A DNA stretch of 64,000 nucleotides from Micromonospora sp. M71_S20. GTDB lineage: Bacteria; Actinomycetota; Actinomycetes; Mycobacteriales; Micromonosporaceae. The stretch's first letter is position 1. Each line of letters begins with the position of its first letter. The translations under genes were made by a program, and so were the position numbers. The notes below the pieces were generated by a model. The model was not told the origin of the DNA, searched no databases, and worked only from the letters and a program-made list of their open reading frames with translations. Positions 10,300 to 19,915 of this stretch are shown here, one piece after another. The stretch spans positions 372,001-436,000 of the forward strand of contig NZ_RCCV01000004.1 of NCBI RefSeq assembly GCF_003664255.1, given 5' to 3'.

Positions 10300-12614
10300 G
10301 AGCCACGGCGGGCATCCTGCGCCTGGCCGCCTGGCCGAGCAGTCGTGCGCTCCGGCGCACCCGGGCGCTTTCCGTGGCGGCCCTGCACGGGACCGTCGAC
10401 ATCGACCGCGACGAACGCGGCATCCCGTGGATCCGCGCGGGCGACGAGCGTGATCTCTACGTGGGCGTCGGGGTCGCGATGGCGTACGACCGGCTGTGGC
10501 AGATGGACGTCCTGCGCCGGCGGGCGACCGGACGACTGTCGGAGGTGTTCGGCGGTCGCGCCGCCGGTTCGGACGTCCTCGCCCGTACCCTCGCCTTCGA
10601 GCGGGCCGCCCGCCAGAGCGAGGCGCTGCTCTCGCCGCCTGCCCGCGCCAACCTCGCGGCCTTCGCCCACGGGGTCGACACCGCGGTGCGCCGGATGCGG
10701 CGCCGCGGTCAGCTCCCGTCCGAGTTCCACCTGGTGAGGTACCGGCCGGGCCCGTGGTCGGTCGGCGACTCGCTGGCCATCGTCAAGCAGCTCGGCTTCC
10801 ACCTGGGCCGCAACCTGCAACAGGAGGTCTTTCGTAGCCGGCTGCTGGCGGAGCGACCGGACCTCGTCCGCAGCTTCCTGGCGCCGAAGTACCCGCCCGG
10901 CGGCAGCGTCACCATCGCCGCCGACGCCCCGGCGGGGCCGGCGGCACGGCGCGGTGACACCGCGCTGCTCTCCGCGGCCGGCGCCGCCCACCTCGGCGAC
11001 CTCTTCGCGGGCCGGCAGGGGAGCGGCTCGAATGCGTGGGCGGTGTCCGCGGCCAGGTCCGCCACCGGCTTCGCCGCGCTGGCCAACGACCCGCACATCC
11101 TGTTCACCCAGCCGAGCCTCTGGTACCAGCTGGGACTGGATCTCGACGGCGAACGCGCGTACGGGGTGACGGTGCCGGGCGTGCCCGGACTGGTGATCGG
11201 CGCCAACCCGGATCTCGCGTGGGGGGTGACGAACTCCACCATCGACACCCAGGACCTGGCCGTGGGGGAGCGGACGGACCCGACGGGAGAGCCACGGTGG
11301 TCGCAGACCAGCGTCGTCCGGGTGCGAGGCGGAACCGATATCTCCGTGACCGCCGCGGGCGGGACGGGATACGTCGACCTGCCGGGCCCACCCGGTGCGG
11401 ACGTCGAACCGGTGGCCCTCTACTGGAGTGGTCTGCACCCGTCCACCGAGGCCGAGAGCTGCCAGCGGATGTGGCGGGCGCGCGACTACCCGGCGTTCCG
11501 CGAGACCCTGCGGGGTTTCGGTGTGCCCGTGCTCAACCTCGTCGTCGCGACCCGCGACGGTACGGTCGCGCTGCGGACGGCCGGAATCGTGCCCCGCCGT
11601 GACCGTCAGGAGGGCCTCGCCCCGGCCGGCGCGGCCGAGGTGGCCGGTCGCTGGAGCACCACGCTGGCGTTTGACGAGCTACCGGAGCTCGTCGATCCGC
11701 CAGCGGGCTTCGTGGTCAGCGCCAACCACCAGATCCTGCCCGACGGGGTCGCCCCGCACCTGGGCAGCGACTGGGGCGGACCGTACCGGGCCGACCGGAT
11801 CGAGGAGCTGTTGACGGCGACGCCGACGGCCCGTCCGGCCGATTTCGGCGCGTGGCAGATGGACCTGCGCAACGGGCGGGCGCGGCGCATCCTGCCCACC
11901 CTGCTGAAGGCGCTCGACGAGAATCCACCGGAGTCGCCGCTGGCCGTGTTCAGCCATCGGTCGTTGGCCGCCTGGGATGGCAGGGACGACGCCGATCAGG
12001 CCGCACCCCTGGTCTTCGGGGCGCTGACCCGGGTGTTGACCGAGCGCTGGATCACCCGCCGGCTCGGTGCGGCCGTCGCCGACGCCATGACCGATGCCAC
12101 CCTTCAGGTGGACCACCTGGTGATGGATGCGGACGCCCGCCGGCGGCTCGGCGAGACGGAGGAACTGCCGGCCGTCGTCGCCGACGCCCTCACCGAGGCG
12201 GCGCGCCGACTCGCCGACAGATTCGGCGACGACGCCACCGGCTGGCGCTACGGCAGGGCGAACCGGATCGCGGACCAGCATCCCCTGGCCGCGGTGTCGG
12301 ACACGCTGCGTTCGCTGTACGGATCACCCCCGACTCCGGTGGGCGGCGGCGGGCAGAGCGTCTGTCTGATGTACCCCGACCGCGACGGCCGGGTGGTCGA
12401 GGGCGCGCCGTGGCGCTTCGTCGTCGAGTTCGGCCCCTCCGGCAGCACCCGCATCCGCGACGTGCTCCGCCACGGCAGCTCGGGCAATCCCCTCTCGCCG
12501 CACTACGGGGACCAGACGCCGGCGCACGCCGAGGGGCGGCTGTACGAGGTACGCCTCGACAGCCCGCCGCAGGTGCGCAGCCGCCTGACCCTGACGTCCC
12601 GGACGGCAGGGTGA
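10296..12614 (+). CDS. Penicillin acylase-family N-terminal nucleophile amidohydrolase
   Basis: A 772-residue protein of the penicillin/aculeacin/acyl-homoserine-lactone acylase family. These enzymes cleave amide-linked acyl groups after autocatalytic excision of a linker that exposes an N-terminal Ser. The expected new N-terminus is visible as GSGSNAWAV, with nucleophile Ser245 followed by Asn-Ala-Trp, so the chain splits into an alpha part of about 240 residues and a beta part of about 530. The ATG overlaps the MFS stop (ATGA), making this the fourth gene of the NRPS operon. PvdQ of pyoverdine maturation is a family precedent for removing an acyl group from a secreted peptide. Unlike PvdQ, this protein shows no convincing signal peptide, so it may act in the cytoplasm, or have a different role such as self-protection. 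Family certain, substrate inferred. Confidence 0.9.
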   Translation: MRATAGILRLAAWPSSRALRRTRALSVAALHGTVDIDRDERGIPWIRAGDERDLYVGVGVAMAYDRLWQMDVLRRRATGRLSEVFGGRAAGSDVLARTLAFERAARQSEALLSPPARANLAAFAHGVDTAVRRMRRRGQLPSEFHLVRYRPGPWSVGDSLAIVKQLGFHLGRNLQQEVFRSRLLAERPDLVRSFLAPKYPPGGSVTIAADAPAGPAARRGDTALLSAAGAAHLGDLFAGRQGSGSNAWAVSAARSATGFAALANDPHILFTQPSLWYQLGLDLDGERAYGVTVPGVPGLVIGANPDLAWGVTNSTIDTQDLAVGERTDPTGEPRWSQTSVVRVRGGTDISVTAAGGTGYVDLPGPPGADVEPVALYWSGLHPSTEAESCQRMWRARDYPAFRETLRGFGVPVLNLVVATRDGTVALRTAGIVPRRDRQEGLAPAGAAEVAGRWSTTLAFDELPELVDPPAGFVVSANHQILPDGVAPHLGSDWGGPYRADRIEELLTATPTARPADFGAWQMDLRNGRARRILPTLLKALDENPPESPLAVFSHRSLAAWDGRDDADQAAPLVFGALTRVLTERWITRRLGAAVADAMTDATLQVDHLVMDADARRRLGETEELPAVVADALTEAARRLADRFGDDATGWRYGRANRIADQHPLAAVSDTLRSLYGSPPTPVGGGGQSVCLMYPDRDGRVVEGAPWRFVVEFGPSGSTRIRDVLRHGSSGNPLSPHYGDQTPAHAEGRLYEVRLDSPPQVRSRLTLTSRTAG

Positions 12615-12714
12615 TCGGATCACGCACGCCGAGGCGTCGTCGCGGCGCACGAGCTCACGGACCGGCGGTGGCAGCCGGGACGGGTCGTCCACGGCCGAGG
12701 TCGACCGCCCGCCG

Positions 12715-13785
12715 CTACTCGAGCTGAGGTGATCCCTGAGACCCGCCAGTCTCCACCGCGGCCGGCAGTCGGGGTCGGTGACCGCCGCTGACCGGGCAGC
12801 GACGGCCTGCCGACACCTGCGGGGCGGGGGACATCTGGCGGAACGCCGCCTGGACGCCGGCCTGGAACCGGGTACGCGCGCCGAGGTCGCTCATCAGGGT
12901 GGCGATCCGCCGTTGCACGGTGCGGTACCCGACGCCGATCTGGCGGGCGATCGCTTCGTCGGTCAATCCGGACAACAGCAGCACCACCAACCGCCCGTCG
13001 TCGATCTCCGTGGTCCGGCTCCGGCCTTCGCCGGCACTGCGGTGGGCGGGCAGGTGCAGTGGCACCGCCCGGCGCCAGAGACTGTCGAACAGGGTGCGGA
13101 GCGCGTCGAGCAGCGCCGACGGGTGGACGATGATGGCGCTCTCCTGCCCGATCGGGCCGGGCTGCATCGGCAGGATCGCCTGCTGATCGTCGGCGATGTA
13201 CATCTTCATCGGCAGATCAGGCAGGACACGGGCCTGCTGCCCGGTGCGGATCAGCTCCTCGATCGTGGGCAGCCCACCGCTCTCCTCCACGGCCGCACGG
13301 TCGTAGATGCAGCGGCACTGCACTCCGGCGGCGAGCAGCTCCCGGTCGGTCGCGGCGGTGCTCTCCAGGTGGACGTACGGCGGCTTGTCGAAGCAGCACA
13401 ACTCCCGCCGGGCGCTGCGCTGCACCTGGTTGACCGCCTGCCGCACCGCGCGCCGGCCACGCACCACCTCGACGACGTGTGGGTCGACGTCGGCACGGGC
13501 GTCCCGGTAGGCCTCCGTGAGCCGCAGGAAGTGGTCGTGCGTCCGGTCCAGAACGGCCTCGCGCTCCTGGAGGAGCCCGGCGACGACGTCGGTGGCGGAC
13601 GCGGTGTACCGGGGCGGGGTCCCGGGCTGGACGCCGACCAGGCCGGCGGCCTCGAGCCGGGCGAGCGCGTCGGACAACCGGACCGGCCCCGACCACATCG
13701 CGGCGAGCTCGGCGAGGGTGGTGCCGGGGCGTTCGAGCAGCAGGTCGTAGGCCATCTCCTCGGCGTCGCCGATCAGTTCGTACAC
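12715..13785 (-). CDS. LuxR-type regulator with N-terminal TrmB-like winged helix
   Basis: A 356-residue protein. Its N-terminus (about residues 1-65) resembles a TrmB-type winged helix (GTTLAELAAMWSG, then ALARLEAAGLV). A central ligand-binding or phospholipase-D-like region follows, and about residues 265-325 form a LuxR-type helix-turn-helix (LLLSGLTDEAIARQIGVG). It is paralogous to the product of the gene immediately upstream on the same strand, whose 3' end overlaps this start by 13 bp, so the two are co-transcribed. It converges on the NRPS operon and is a plausible cluster regulator. About 15 residues rich in Pro and Gly trail the helix-turn-helix. Confidence 0.85.
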   Translation of the reverse strand: MYELIGDAEEMAYDLLLERPGTTLAELAAMWSGPVRLSDALARLEAAGLVGVQPGTPPRYTASATDVVAGLLQEREAVLDRTHDHFLRLTEAYRDARADVDPHVVEVVRGRRAVRQAVNQVQRSARRELCCFDKPPYVHLESTAATDRELLAAGVQCRCIYDRAAVEESGGLPTIEELIRTGQQARVLPDLPMKMYIADDQQAILPMQPGPIGQESAIIVHPSALLDALRTLFDSLWRRAVPLHLPAHRSAGEGRSRTTEIDDGRLVVLLLSGLTDEAIARQIGVGYRTVQRRIATLMSDLGARTRFQAGVQAAFRQMSPAPQVSAGRRCPVSGGHRPRLPAAVETGGSQGSPQLE

Positions 13786-14753
13786 AGGTCCTCCCGGTCC
13801 TCGGCGGTCAGCCAGCCGCGCTGGACGGCCTGGTAGCCGGCCTGGAACCGGGTCACCGCGTCGAGCCGGGCGAACAGTCGGTTCATGTGCCGCCGGACGG
13901 TGCGCGCGTGGCAGCCGAGGTGCTCGGCGACGTCCTGTTCGGTCAGTCCGGCGACCAGCAGCGCGAGCAGGTCCCGTTCTAGGTCCGACGGCGCGTCCGG
14001 GTCCGACTCGACCCGCTGGCGGACCCCCACGTCCAGCGGCACGGCCCGTTCCCAGAGGCTCTCGAACAACGCCGACAGCGCCGACAGCAGGACGGAGTCG
14101 CGGACCAGCAGACAGGTCTCCAGCGCGAGGTCCGGTCGCAACGGTACGAGGCCGACCTGCCGGTCGCAGAGCATCAACTTCATCGGAACGTCCGCGACCC
14201 GGGCGTGCTCACCCGCCGAGACGAAGCGGGCAAGCTGGGCGAGCCGCCCCGGGATGGCCATGCCCTCCCGGTCGTAGATGGTGCGCATCCGTACCTGCCG
14301 GCGCTCCGCCTCTTCGGCGGGCAGGGCGAACGCGTTCAGGTACGGCGGCGCATCGAAGATCAACAACTCCTGCCTGGCGCTGTCCTTGAGGTTCTGGAAG
14401 GCGGCGTGGATGGCGTCGCGGCCGTGGAGCACCTCGACCAGTTCCGAGTGTTCGGCGGTCGCGGCCCGCTGGAACCGGTCGGCCATCCGGGTCACCCGCT
14501 GGCGCAACTCGCGCAGGGACTCCCGGCGCTCGGTCAGCAGGGGGCCCAGCGCGACGTCGGGCGCCACCGCCGTCCACCGGGGAGGCTGACCGGGCAGCCG
14601 GGTGGCCAGGCCGAGCTCGGCCAGGCGCGCGAAGTCGGCGGTCCCGGCGACGTCGGCCGACACCGGCTCCGGTCTGGCGACCAGTGACTCGTAGAGGGCC
14701 TGCTGCCCGGGAGACAGGCCGAGGTCGGGGAACGGCCATTGATCATCCCGCAT
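13773..14753 (-). CDS. LuxR-type regulator with N-terminal TrmB-like winged helix (paralogue)
   Basis: A 326-residue paralogue of the downstream regulator. It has an N-terminal winged-helix segment, a middle domain with a matching IYDREG-type stretch, and a C-terminal LuxR helix-turn-helix (LLVAGLTEQDVAEHLGCH). I start it at the ATG encoding MRDDQWPFPD (14753). The longer open frame would run upstream into the start of the divergent subtilase gene and has noncoding-like composition there. It is the first gene of a two-gene regulator operon facing away from the subtilase. Similar regulator pairs border actinobacterial secondary-metabolite clusters. The ligand is unknown. Confidence 0.85.
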   Translation of the reverse strand: MRDDQWPFPDLGLSPGQQALYESLVARPEPVSADVAGTADFARLAELGLATRLPGQPPRWTAVAPDVALGPLLTERRESLRELRQRVTRMADRFQRAATAEHSELVEVLHGRDAIHAAFQNLKDSARQELLIFDAPPYLNAFALPAEEAERRQVRMRTIYDREGMAIPGRLAQLARFVSAGEHARVADVPMKLMLCDRQVGLVPLRPDLALETCLLVRDSVLLSALSALFESLWERAVPLDVGVRQRVESDPDAPSDLERDLLALLVAGLTEQDVAEHLGCHARTVRRHMNRLFARLDAVTRFQAGYQAVQRGWLTAEDREDLCTN

Positions 14754-14994
14754 CCGGTCATGCTGCCCCTGAACTGGCGGTGGCGACAAGGGGTCGTGTG
14801 GTCGATCGCCCGGCGGGTGATCCGATCCGTACCCACCGTCACCTGCGACGACGAGGGCCCCTTCGAGGTGTGCCCCATTCACGCCAGTGGCGTGAACCAG
14901 GCAGACGGGCGGCTTCCGTGCCGCCGAACCCGCTGCGAAGCTCCACGGGACGCATCCGTTCCCCCTGCGTACAGCCCCTTGGAGAGGAATATTC

Positions 14995-17900
14995 ATGTCG
15001 AGCCTGATTCCACGGCGATCACGGCGTGGCGGGGTCGCCTGCGGCCTCGCCGTCGCGGTGGCCGTCGCCACCATCGGGGTCCCGTCACCGGTGACCGCCG
15101 CACCGACGGCGGGCGAACCGGGGCCGAACCCGACCGCGACGCGCACCGTGACCGCCGGGACCGGCGACGGACTCGAGGCAACCGTCACCCTGATCACCGG
15201 CCACCGGGTGCGGTACACGGAAGGAGCGGACGGCAGGAGCAGCGCCACGGTGGTCAGCTCGCCGGACGGTCCCGCCGCTGCGGACGCGTTCCGTTCCTAC
15301 TCGGACCCGACCGGGGTCTACGTGATTCCCCAGTCGGCGCAGGGCCTGGTGGCCAGGGGCCTGCTGGACCGGGAACTGTTCGACGTGCAGTACCTGGCCC
15401 GCAACGGTTACGGCGACGACGCCGCCCGGACGATGCCGGTGATCGTGAGCTACGGCGCGGGTGCGAAGGCCCGGACGGCCTCCCCGGCGGCGCTGCCCGG
15501 CACCACCGTACGGCGTGACCTGCCCAGCGTGGCCGGCGCGGGCCTGGTCGTGGACAAGGCCAGGACGGGTGACTTCTGGACCGCGCTGACCGGTGGCGCC
15601 GACCGGTCCGCCGCCGCCCGTGGGCTGGCGGCGGCGACCACCGGACCGGTACTGGGCTCGGGAGTCAGCAAGGTGTGGCTGGACCAGAAGGTCAAGGTCG
15701 ACCTCGCCGAGAGCGTGCCACTGATCGGTGCGCCGCAGGCGTGGGCCGCCGGGCTCGACGGCACCGGGGTGAAGGTGGCGGTGCTCGACACCGGCATCGA
15801 CGCCGACCACCCGGACGTGCGGGGCAAGGTCGTGAGCTCGAAGAGCTTCGTGCCGGACGTCGCGTCGGTGGCGGACGGGCACGGCCACGGCACCCACGTC
15901 GCGGCCACCATCGCCGGCACGGGCGCCGGCTCGGCCGGGGCACGCAAGGGCGTCGCCCCCGGCGCGGACCTGCTCGTCGCGAAGGTGCTCAACGACGCCG
16001 GCAACGGTGACATGTCGTGGATCATCGACGCGATGGAGTGGGCGGCCACCAGCGGCGCGAAGGTCGTCAGCATGAGCCTCGGCGGTGCGCCGACCGACGG
16101 CACCGACCCGGCCAGCCAGGCGGTCAACCGGCTGACCGCCGAGACGGGCACGCTCTTCGTCATCGCCGCGGGCAACTCCGGCCAGGAGAACACCGTCGGC
16201 GCCCCCGGTGCCGCGGACGCGGCCCTGACCGTGGGTGCGACCTCGAAGACCGACGAACTCGCCAGCTTCTCCAGCCGCGGCCCCCGGCTCGGTGACCGGG
16301 CCATCAAGCCGGACATCTCCGCCCCCGGCGTGGGGATCGTCGCCGCCCGCGCCACCGGCACCTCGATGGGCACGCCGGTCGACAACCTCTACACCTCGGC
16401 GAACGGCACCTCGATGGCCACTCCGCACGTGGCGGGCGCCGCCGCGGTGCTGGCCCAGCAGCACCCGGACTGGACCGCCGCCCAGCTCAAGCCGACGCTG
16501 ATCGGCACCAGCAAGGACAACGGCCACACCGCCTACCAGCAGGGCGCCGGCCGGCTGGACCTGGCCCGCGCGATCCGCCAGCAGGTCACCACCAGCACGG
16601 TGAACGTGGATTTCGGCACCGTGTCGCCGAACACCGATCCCCGCATCGAGCGGCAGGTCGGCTACCACAACCCCACCGACGGGCCGGTCACCCTCACCCT
16701 GACCCCGGCGCTGCGCAAGATCGGCGGCGGCGACGCCACCGGTGCCCTGTCCACGGCCGCCTCGGTCACCGTGCCGGCTCGCGGCACCGTGCAGGCCACG
16801 GTGACCCTGGACGCCGCCGGGCTCGACATCGGCAGCTACACCGGGTCGCTCGTCGCCACCGACGAGGCCACCGGGACCCGGCTGACCCTCGCGGTCGGGC
16901 TCATCCGGCAGCCGCCGATGCGCCAGGTCACCACCCGGATCCTCAGCCGGCCCGGCGAACCCATCGCCATCGGGGCTGCCCCCTGCGATTTCCGCAACCT
17001 CCGCGACGACACGAACTACCAGGTCATGATGACCGTCCCCCTGGGCGGCAAGGACATGCAGGGCACCGGGTACGTCCCGGACGGCGAGTACCACCTGAGC
17101 TGCTGGGGCGCCTACTGGGGCGACGGGAGGTCGTTCCGGCACCAGGCCTGGATCGAGGACCCGCAGTACAAGGTCACCGGGAACACCACCATCGAGTTCG
17201 ATCTCGCCCGCGACCTGGTGGAGGTCAAGAAGATCGACACGCCGCTGCCGAGCGAGGCGGTGCACCGGGCCATGGGCAGCAGCTTCTCCACGGCGTCCGG
17301 CGCCAACTACGCCAGCGTCTGGTACAGCGGCCCGGGGCACGGGTACAGCTGGCGGACCCACGTCGTGCCGACCCGGGCCAAGCCGACCATCGGTGACTAC
17401 TGGACCTGGTTCGAGCAGATGCTCGCCGCGCCGGAGGCCACCACCACCGTGCACGGCAACGGCCGGGTGAAGGTCGAGCCGACGTACCTCACCGACGCCG
17501 AGTTCGCGCCCAAGTTCACCACCGACCAGCGGCTCCAGCTCGCCAGCCGGGCGGACCTGCTCGCCGGGCGCGACGTCAGGGGCAAGCTCGTCTTCCTCGA
17601 CACCCCGGCCGACTCCTGGTACGTCGACGACATCGAGCGGGCCGCCGACGCCGGAGCGGCGGGCGCACTCCAGTACTTCGCCGGCCGCAACGATCCCGGC
17701 TCCTACGACCAGATCCCCCCGTACGACGTCGTCAAGCCGCGGCTGCCGCTGCTGTGGCTCGACGGTGACCAGGGAGCGAAGGTGGCGAAGGTGCTTGCCG
17801 GCGCGAAGCGTCCCTTCGTCGACATCGACGCCCAGGTCGTCAGCCCGTACGAGTACAAGCTGCGGCACCACACCGAAGGCCGGATGCCCGCCAAGCCGGT

Positions 17901-18960
17901 CGGCGCCGTCCGGCACCGGGACCTCGTCCAGGTCCGCAGCGAGCAGCACGCCCAGGTCTCCGCGCCGCAGTACGAGACGAACGCGCACGAGGTCAGCCAC
18001 ACGTACTCTCCCGGGCAGAACTTCAGCGCCAACGCCGCGCACGCGTACAACGTGCCGGTGGCCCGGACCGAGTACTACAACGTGACCGGTCCGGAGATCC
18101 TCTGGGGGCGGTACTTCACCGTGCACAACCCCGCCGACGGGGCCAGCCGTAGCTCCGACCACGTGGGCATGTTCCCCCGGGCGATCACGAGGACGGAGAA
18201 GATCCACCAGCCGCCGGTCGTGCTGGGTACCTTGCCGGGCCACTCCGCCCTGCCCAGCACCTGCATGGGGTGCCGGGACGGGGACACCATCTACCTGCTG
18301 GAACGCTCGTCGTCGGCGGCCGACCTGACCAGTACCGTCTCGGGCGCCCGCCGGGTACAGGCGAGCCTCGAACGCGACGGCGTCCCGGTCACCCCGAATC
18401 CGCCGCCGGGCCGGGGGACGAACTTCATGCACTGGACCGTGCCGTCGGTGCCGGGCCAGTACACGCTGCGTACCGTCCGCCACGACAACTTCTCCGGCCA
18501 GACCCTGGCGAAGCGGATCGCCACCGACTGGACGTTCCGGTCGGCCAGCGCGACCGGCACCGTGCAGCAGCCGGCGTCCTGCTACACCGAGCAGATCCGC
18601 ATCGGTAGCGGCCGGTGCGACTGGCAGCCGCTGATCCAGCTCGAACACGACTTCGACCTGTCGCTCACCGACACCACGACGGCCGGGCGGGCGTACCGGT
18701 TCGAGGTCACCCCGCACGCCGCGCCGAACGCTCCCCGGATCGCCGGGCTGCGTACCTGGGTGTCGTACGACGACGGGGCCACCTGGAAGCAGGCGGTCGT
18801 CGTGCCGGGCCTTGGCGGCAGCTACCACGCGGTGGTCGTACACCCGAAGCTGGCCGACACCAGCGGTGCGGTGTCCGTACGCACCGAGGCCTGGGACCGG
18901 TCGGGCAACCGCGTCGTGCAGACCATCGACCGCGCCTACGGCCTCACCGACGCCCGGTAA
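14995..18960 (+). CDS. Secreted subtilisin-family (S8) serine protease, large
   Basis: A 1321-residue exported protease. GGAGAGG sits 8 bp before the ATG. A signal peptide covers about residues 1-36 (RRSRRGG, a hydrophobic core, then VTAAP). A propeptide-like region runs to about 240. The S8 catalytic domain follows with Asp265 (VLDTGID), His298 (HGHGTHVA) and Ser473 (NGTSMATPH). A protease-associated-like segment (GKLVFLDTP...AGAAGALQY) and beta-rich C-terminal regions complete it. The length greatly exceeds a minimal subtilase. It is divergent from the regulator pair and ends in a strong hairpin. It may be unrelated to the NRPS cluster, or may process peptides outside the cell. Family certain, target unknown. 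Confidence 0.95.
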   Translation: MSSLIPRRSRRGGVACGLAVAVAVATIGVPSPVTAAPTAGEPGPNPTATRTVTAGTGDGLEATVTLITGHRVRYTEGADGRSSATVVSSPDGPAAADAFRSYSDPTGVYVIPQSAQGLVARGLLDRELFDVQYLARNGYGDDAARTMPVIVSYGAGAKARTASPAALPGTTVRRDLPSVAGAGLVVDKARTGDFWTALTGGADRSAAARGLAAATTGPVLGSGVSKVWLDQKVKVDLAESVPLIGAPQAWAAGLDGTGVKVAVLDTGIDADHPDVRGKVVSSKSFVPDVASVADGHGHGTHVAATIAGTGAGSAGARKGVAPGADLLVAKVLNDAGNGDMSWIIDAMEWAATSGAKVVSMSLGGAPTDGTDPASQAVNRLTAETGTLFVIAAGNSGQENTVGAPGAADAALTVGATSKTDELASFSSRGPRLGDRAIKPDISAPGVGIVAARATGTSMGTPVDNLYTSANGTSMATPHVAGAAAVLAQQHPDWTAAQLKPTLIGTSKDNGHTAYQQGAGRLDLARAIRQQVTTSTVNVDFGTVSPNTDPRIERQVGYHNPTDGPVTLTLTPALRKIGGGDATGALSTAASVTVPARGTVQATVTLDAAGLDIGSYTGSLVATDEATGTRLTLAVGLIRQPPMRQVTTRILSRPGEPIAIGAAPCDFRNLRDDTNYQVMMTVPLGGKDMQGTGYVPDGEYHLSCWGAYWGDGRSFRHQAWIEDPQYKVTGNTTIEFDLARDLVEVKKIDTPLPSEAVHRAMGSSFSTASGANYASVWYSGPGHGYSWRTHVVPTRAKPTIGDYWTWFEQMLAAPEATTTVHGNGRVKVEPTYLTDAEFAPKFTTDQRLQLASRADLLAGRDVRGKLVFLDTPADSWYVDDIERAADAGAAGALQYFAGRNDPGSYDQIPPYDVVKPRLPLLWLDGDQGAKVAKVLAGAKRPFVDIDAQVVSPYEYKLRHHTEGRMPAKPVGAVRHRDLVQVRSEQHAQVSAPQYETNAHEVSHTYSPGQNFSANAAHAYNVPVARTEYYNVTGPEILWGRYFTVHNPADGASRSSDHVGMFPRAITRTEKIHQPPVVLGTLPGHSALPSTCMGCRDGDTIYLLERSSSAADLTSTVSGARRVQASLERDGVPVTPNPPPGRGTNFMHWTVPSVPGQYTLRTVRHDNFSGQTLAKRIATDWTFRSASATGTVQQPASCYTEQIRIGSGRCDWQPLIQLEHDFDLSLTDTTTAGRAYRFEVTPHAAPNAPRIAGLRTWVSYDDGATWKQAVVVPGLGGSYHAVVVHPKLADTSGAVSVRTEAWDRSGNRVVQTIDRAYGLTDAR

Positions 18961-18978
18961 CCCTCACCCCCGCACCCC

Positions 18979-19014
18979 GGTCGCCCTCCGTGCCCCCCGT
19001 CGCGGAGGGCGACC
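18979..19014. terminator. Bidirectional intrinsic-type terminator
   Basis: A perfect 12-bp stem (18979-18990 pairing with 19003-19014) with a 12-nt loop lies between the convergent subtilase and ECF S-component genes. A short T-rich stretch follows on the plus strand. Confidence 0.8.
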
Positions 19015-19051
19015 GTCTTTCACGTCGGGCTCGCGCCTACGCCGAAGCCGG

Positions 19052-19915
19052 TCACGTCCCGGGCGGCAGTGGTGTCGGCGGTGGGGTCGGAGGTGTGGTG
19101 GCCGTGGCCGGCTGCGGATCGGGCGCGGCGAAGGTGACTGGTGCGCCGAACGCGGCTCTTCGGGCGGCACGGCGCAGCGCGGCGAGGACCGCGGGTCCGG
19201 CGAGGACGATCGCCACGGCGGTGGTGATCGCACGTCCGGTGTCCCAGCCGAAGGTGGAGGTGACCGCCGTGAACACGGCGAAGCGGTGCAGGTTCTCCAG
19301 CAGCGGCGCCCCGGCGACGTAGGAGAGCTGGGTGTTCGCGCCGATGCTGAACGGCCAGAACCACAGGTTCATCAGCAGCCCGTAGCCGTAGGCCGCGAGC
19401 ATGCCGTAGCCGGCCAGGGCGGCGATCTCCGCCCGGCCCCGCAGCCTGGCGGGTAGCAGCCCGGCGCCGAGACCGATCCAGGACGCGGCCAGCATCTGGA
19501 ACGGCAGCCACGGCCCGACCCCCGCGGTGAGCAGTGCGGAGGTGAACAGCGACGTCGAGCCGAGCAGGAAGCCGAACCCGGGCCCGAACACCCGGCCGGC
19601 GAGGACGAGGAGGAAGAACACCGTCTCGATGCCTGCGGTGCCGGCGCCGAGCGGGCGCAGCGCGGCGTTGACGGCCGCGAGCACCCCGAGCATCGCCAAC
19701 GCCTTGCTGTCGATGCCGCCGGAGCTGAGTTCGGCCAGCACCAGGGCCACGAGCACCGGCAGCACCACGAGGAACACCAGCGGCGCCTCGCCGGTGCGGG
19801 CGGTGCTCTCGGGATCAGCGGGGACGAAGAACGGCCAGGTGAAGGTCGCCAGTGCGGCGGCGGAGGCCAGCACCAGCACGACAGCGGTGCGCGGGGCGAC
19901 CCGCAGCACGCTCAC
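19052..19915 (-). CDS. ECF transporter substrate-binding (S) membrane component, inferred cobalamin/corrinoid
   Basis: A 287-residue membrane protein with about six hydrophobic segments, a Gly/Ala-rich core (FGPGFGFLLGSTSLF) and a cytoplasmic Pro-rich tail. These features fit the S subunit of an energy-coupling-factor importer, which binds the vitamin and topples in the membrane when driven by the T and A units. I chose GTG at 19915, which overlaps the ATPase stop codon (GTGA) after GGGGAG. An upstream ATG would lie deep inside the ATPase gene. It is the last gene of an operon headed by a cobalamin riboswitch, which is the main reason for inferring cobalamin rather than another vitamin. Confidence 0.85.
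   Translation of the reverse strand: MSVLRVAPRTAVVLVLASAAALATFTWPFFVPADPESTARTGEAPLVFLVVLPVLVALVLAELSSGGIDSKALAMLGVLAAVNAALRPLGAGTAGIETVFFLLVLAGRVFGPGFGFLLGSTSLFTSALLTAGVGPWLPFQMLAASWIGLGAGLLPARLRGRAEIAALAGYGMLAAYGYGLLMNLWFWPFSIGANTQLSYVAGAPLLENLHRFAVFTAVTSTFGWDTGRAITTAVAIVLAGPAVLAALRRAARRAAFGAPVTFAAPDPQPATATTPPTPPPTPLPPGT

Noticed and set aside
14754..15248. N-terminal extension of the LuxR-type regulator to 491 residues
   Set aside because: The extra codons run through the intergenic region into the start of the divergent subtilase, with noncoding-like composition; MRDDQ at 14753 matches the length of the paralogue.
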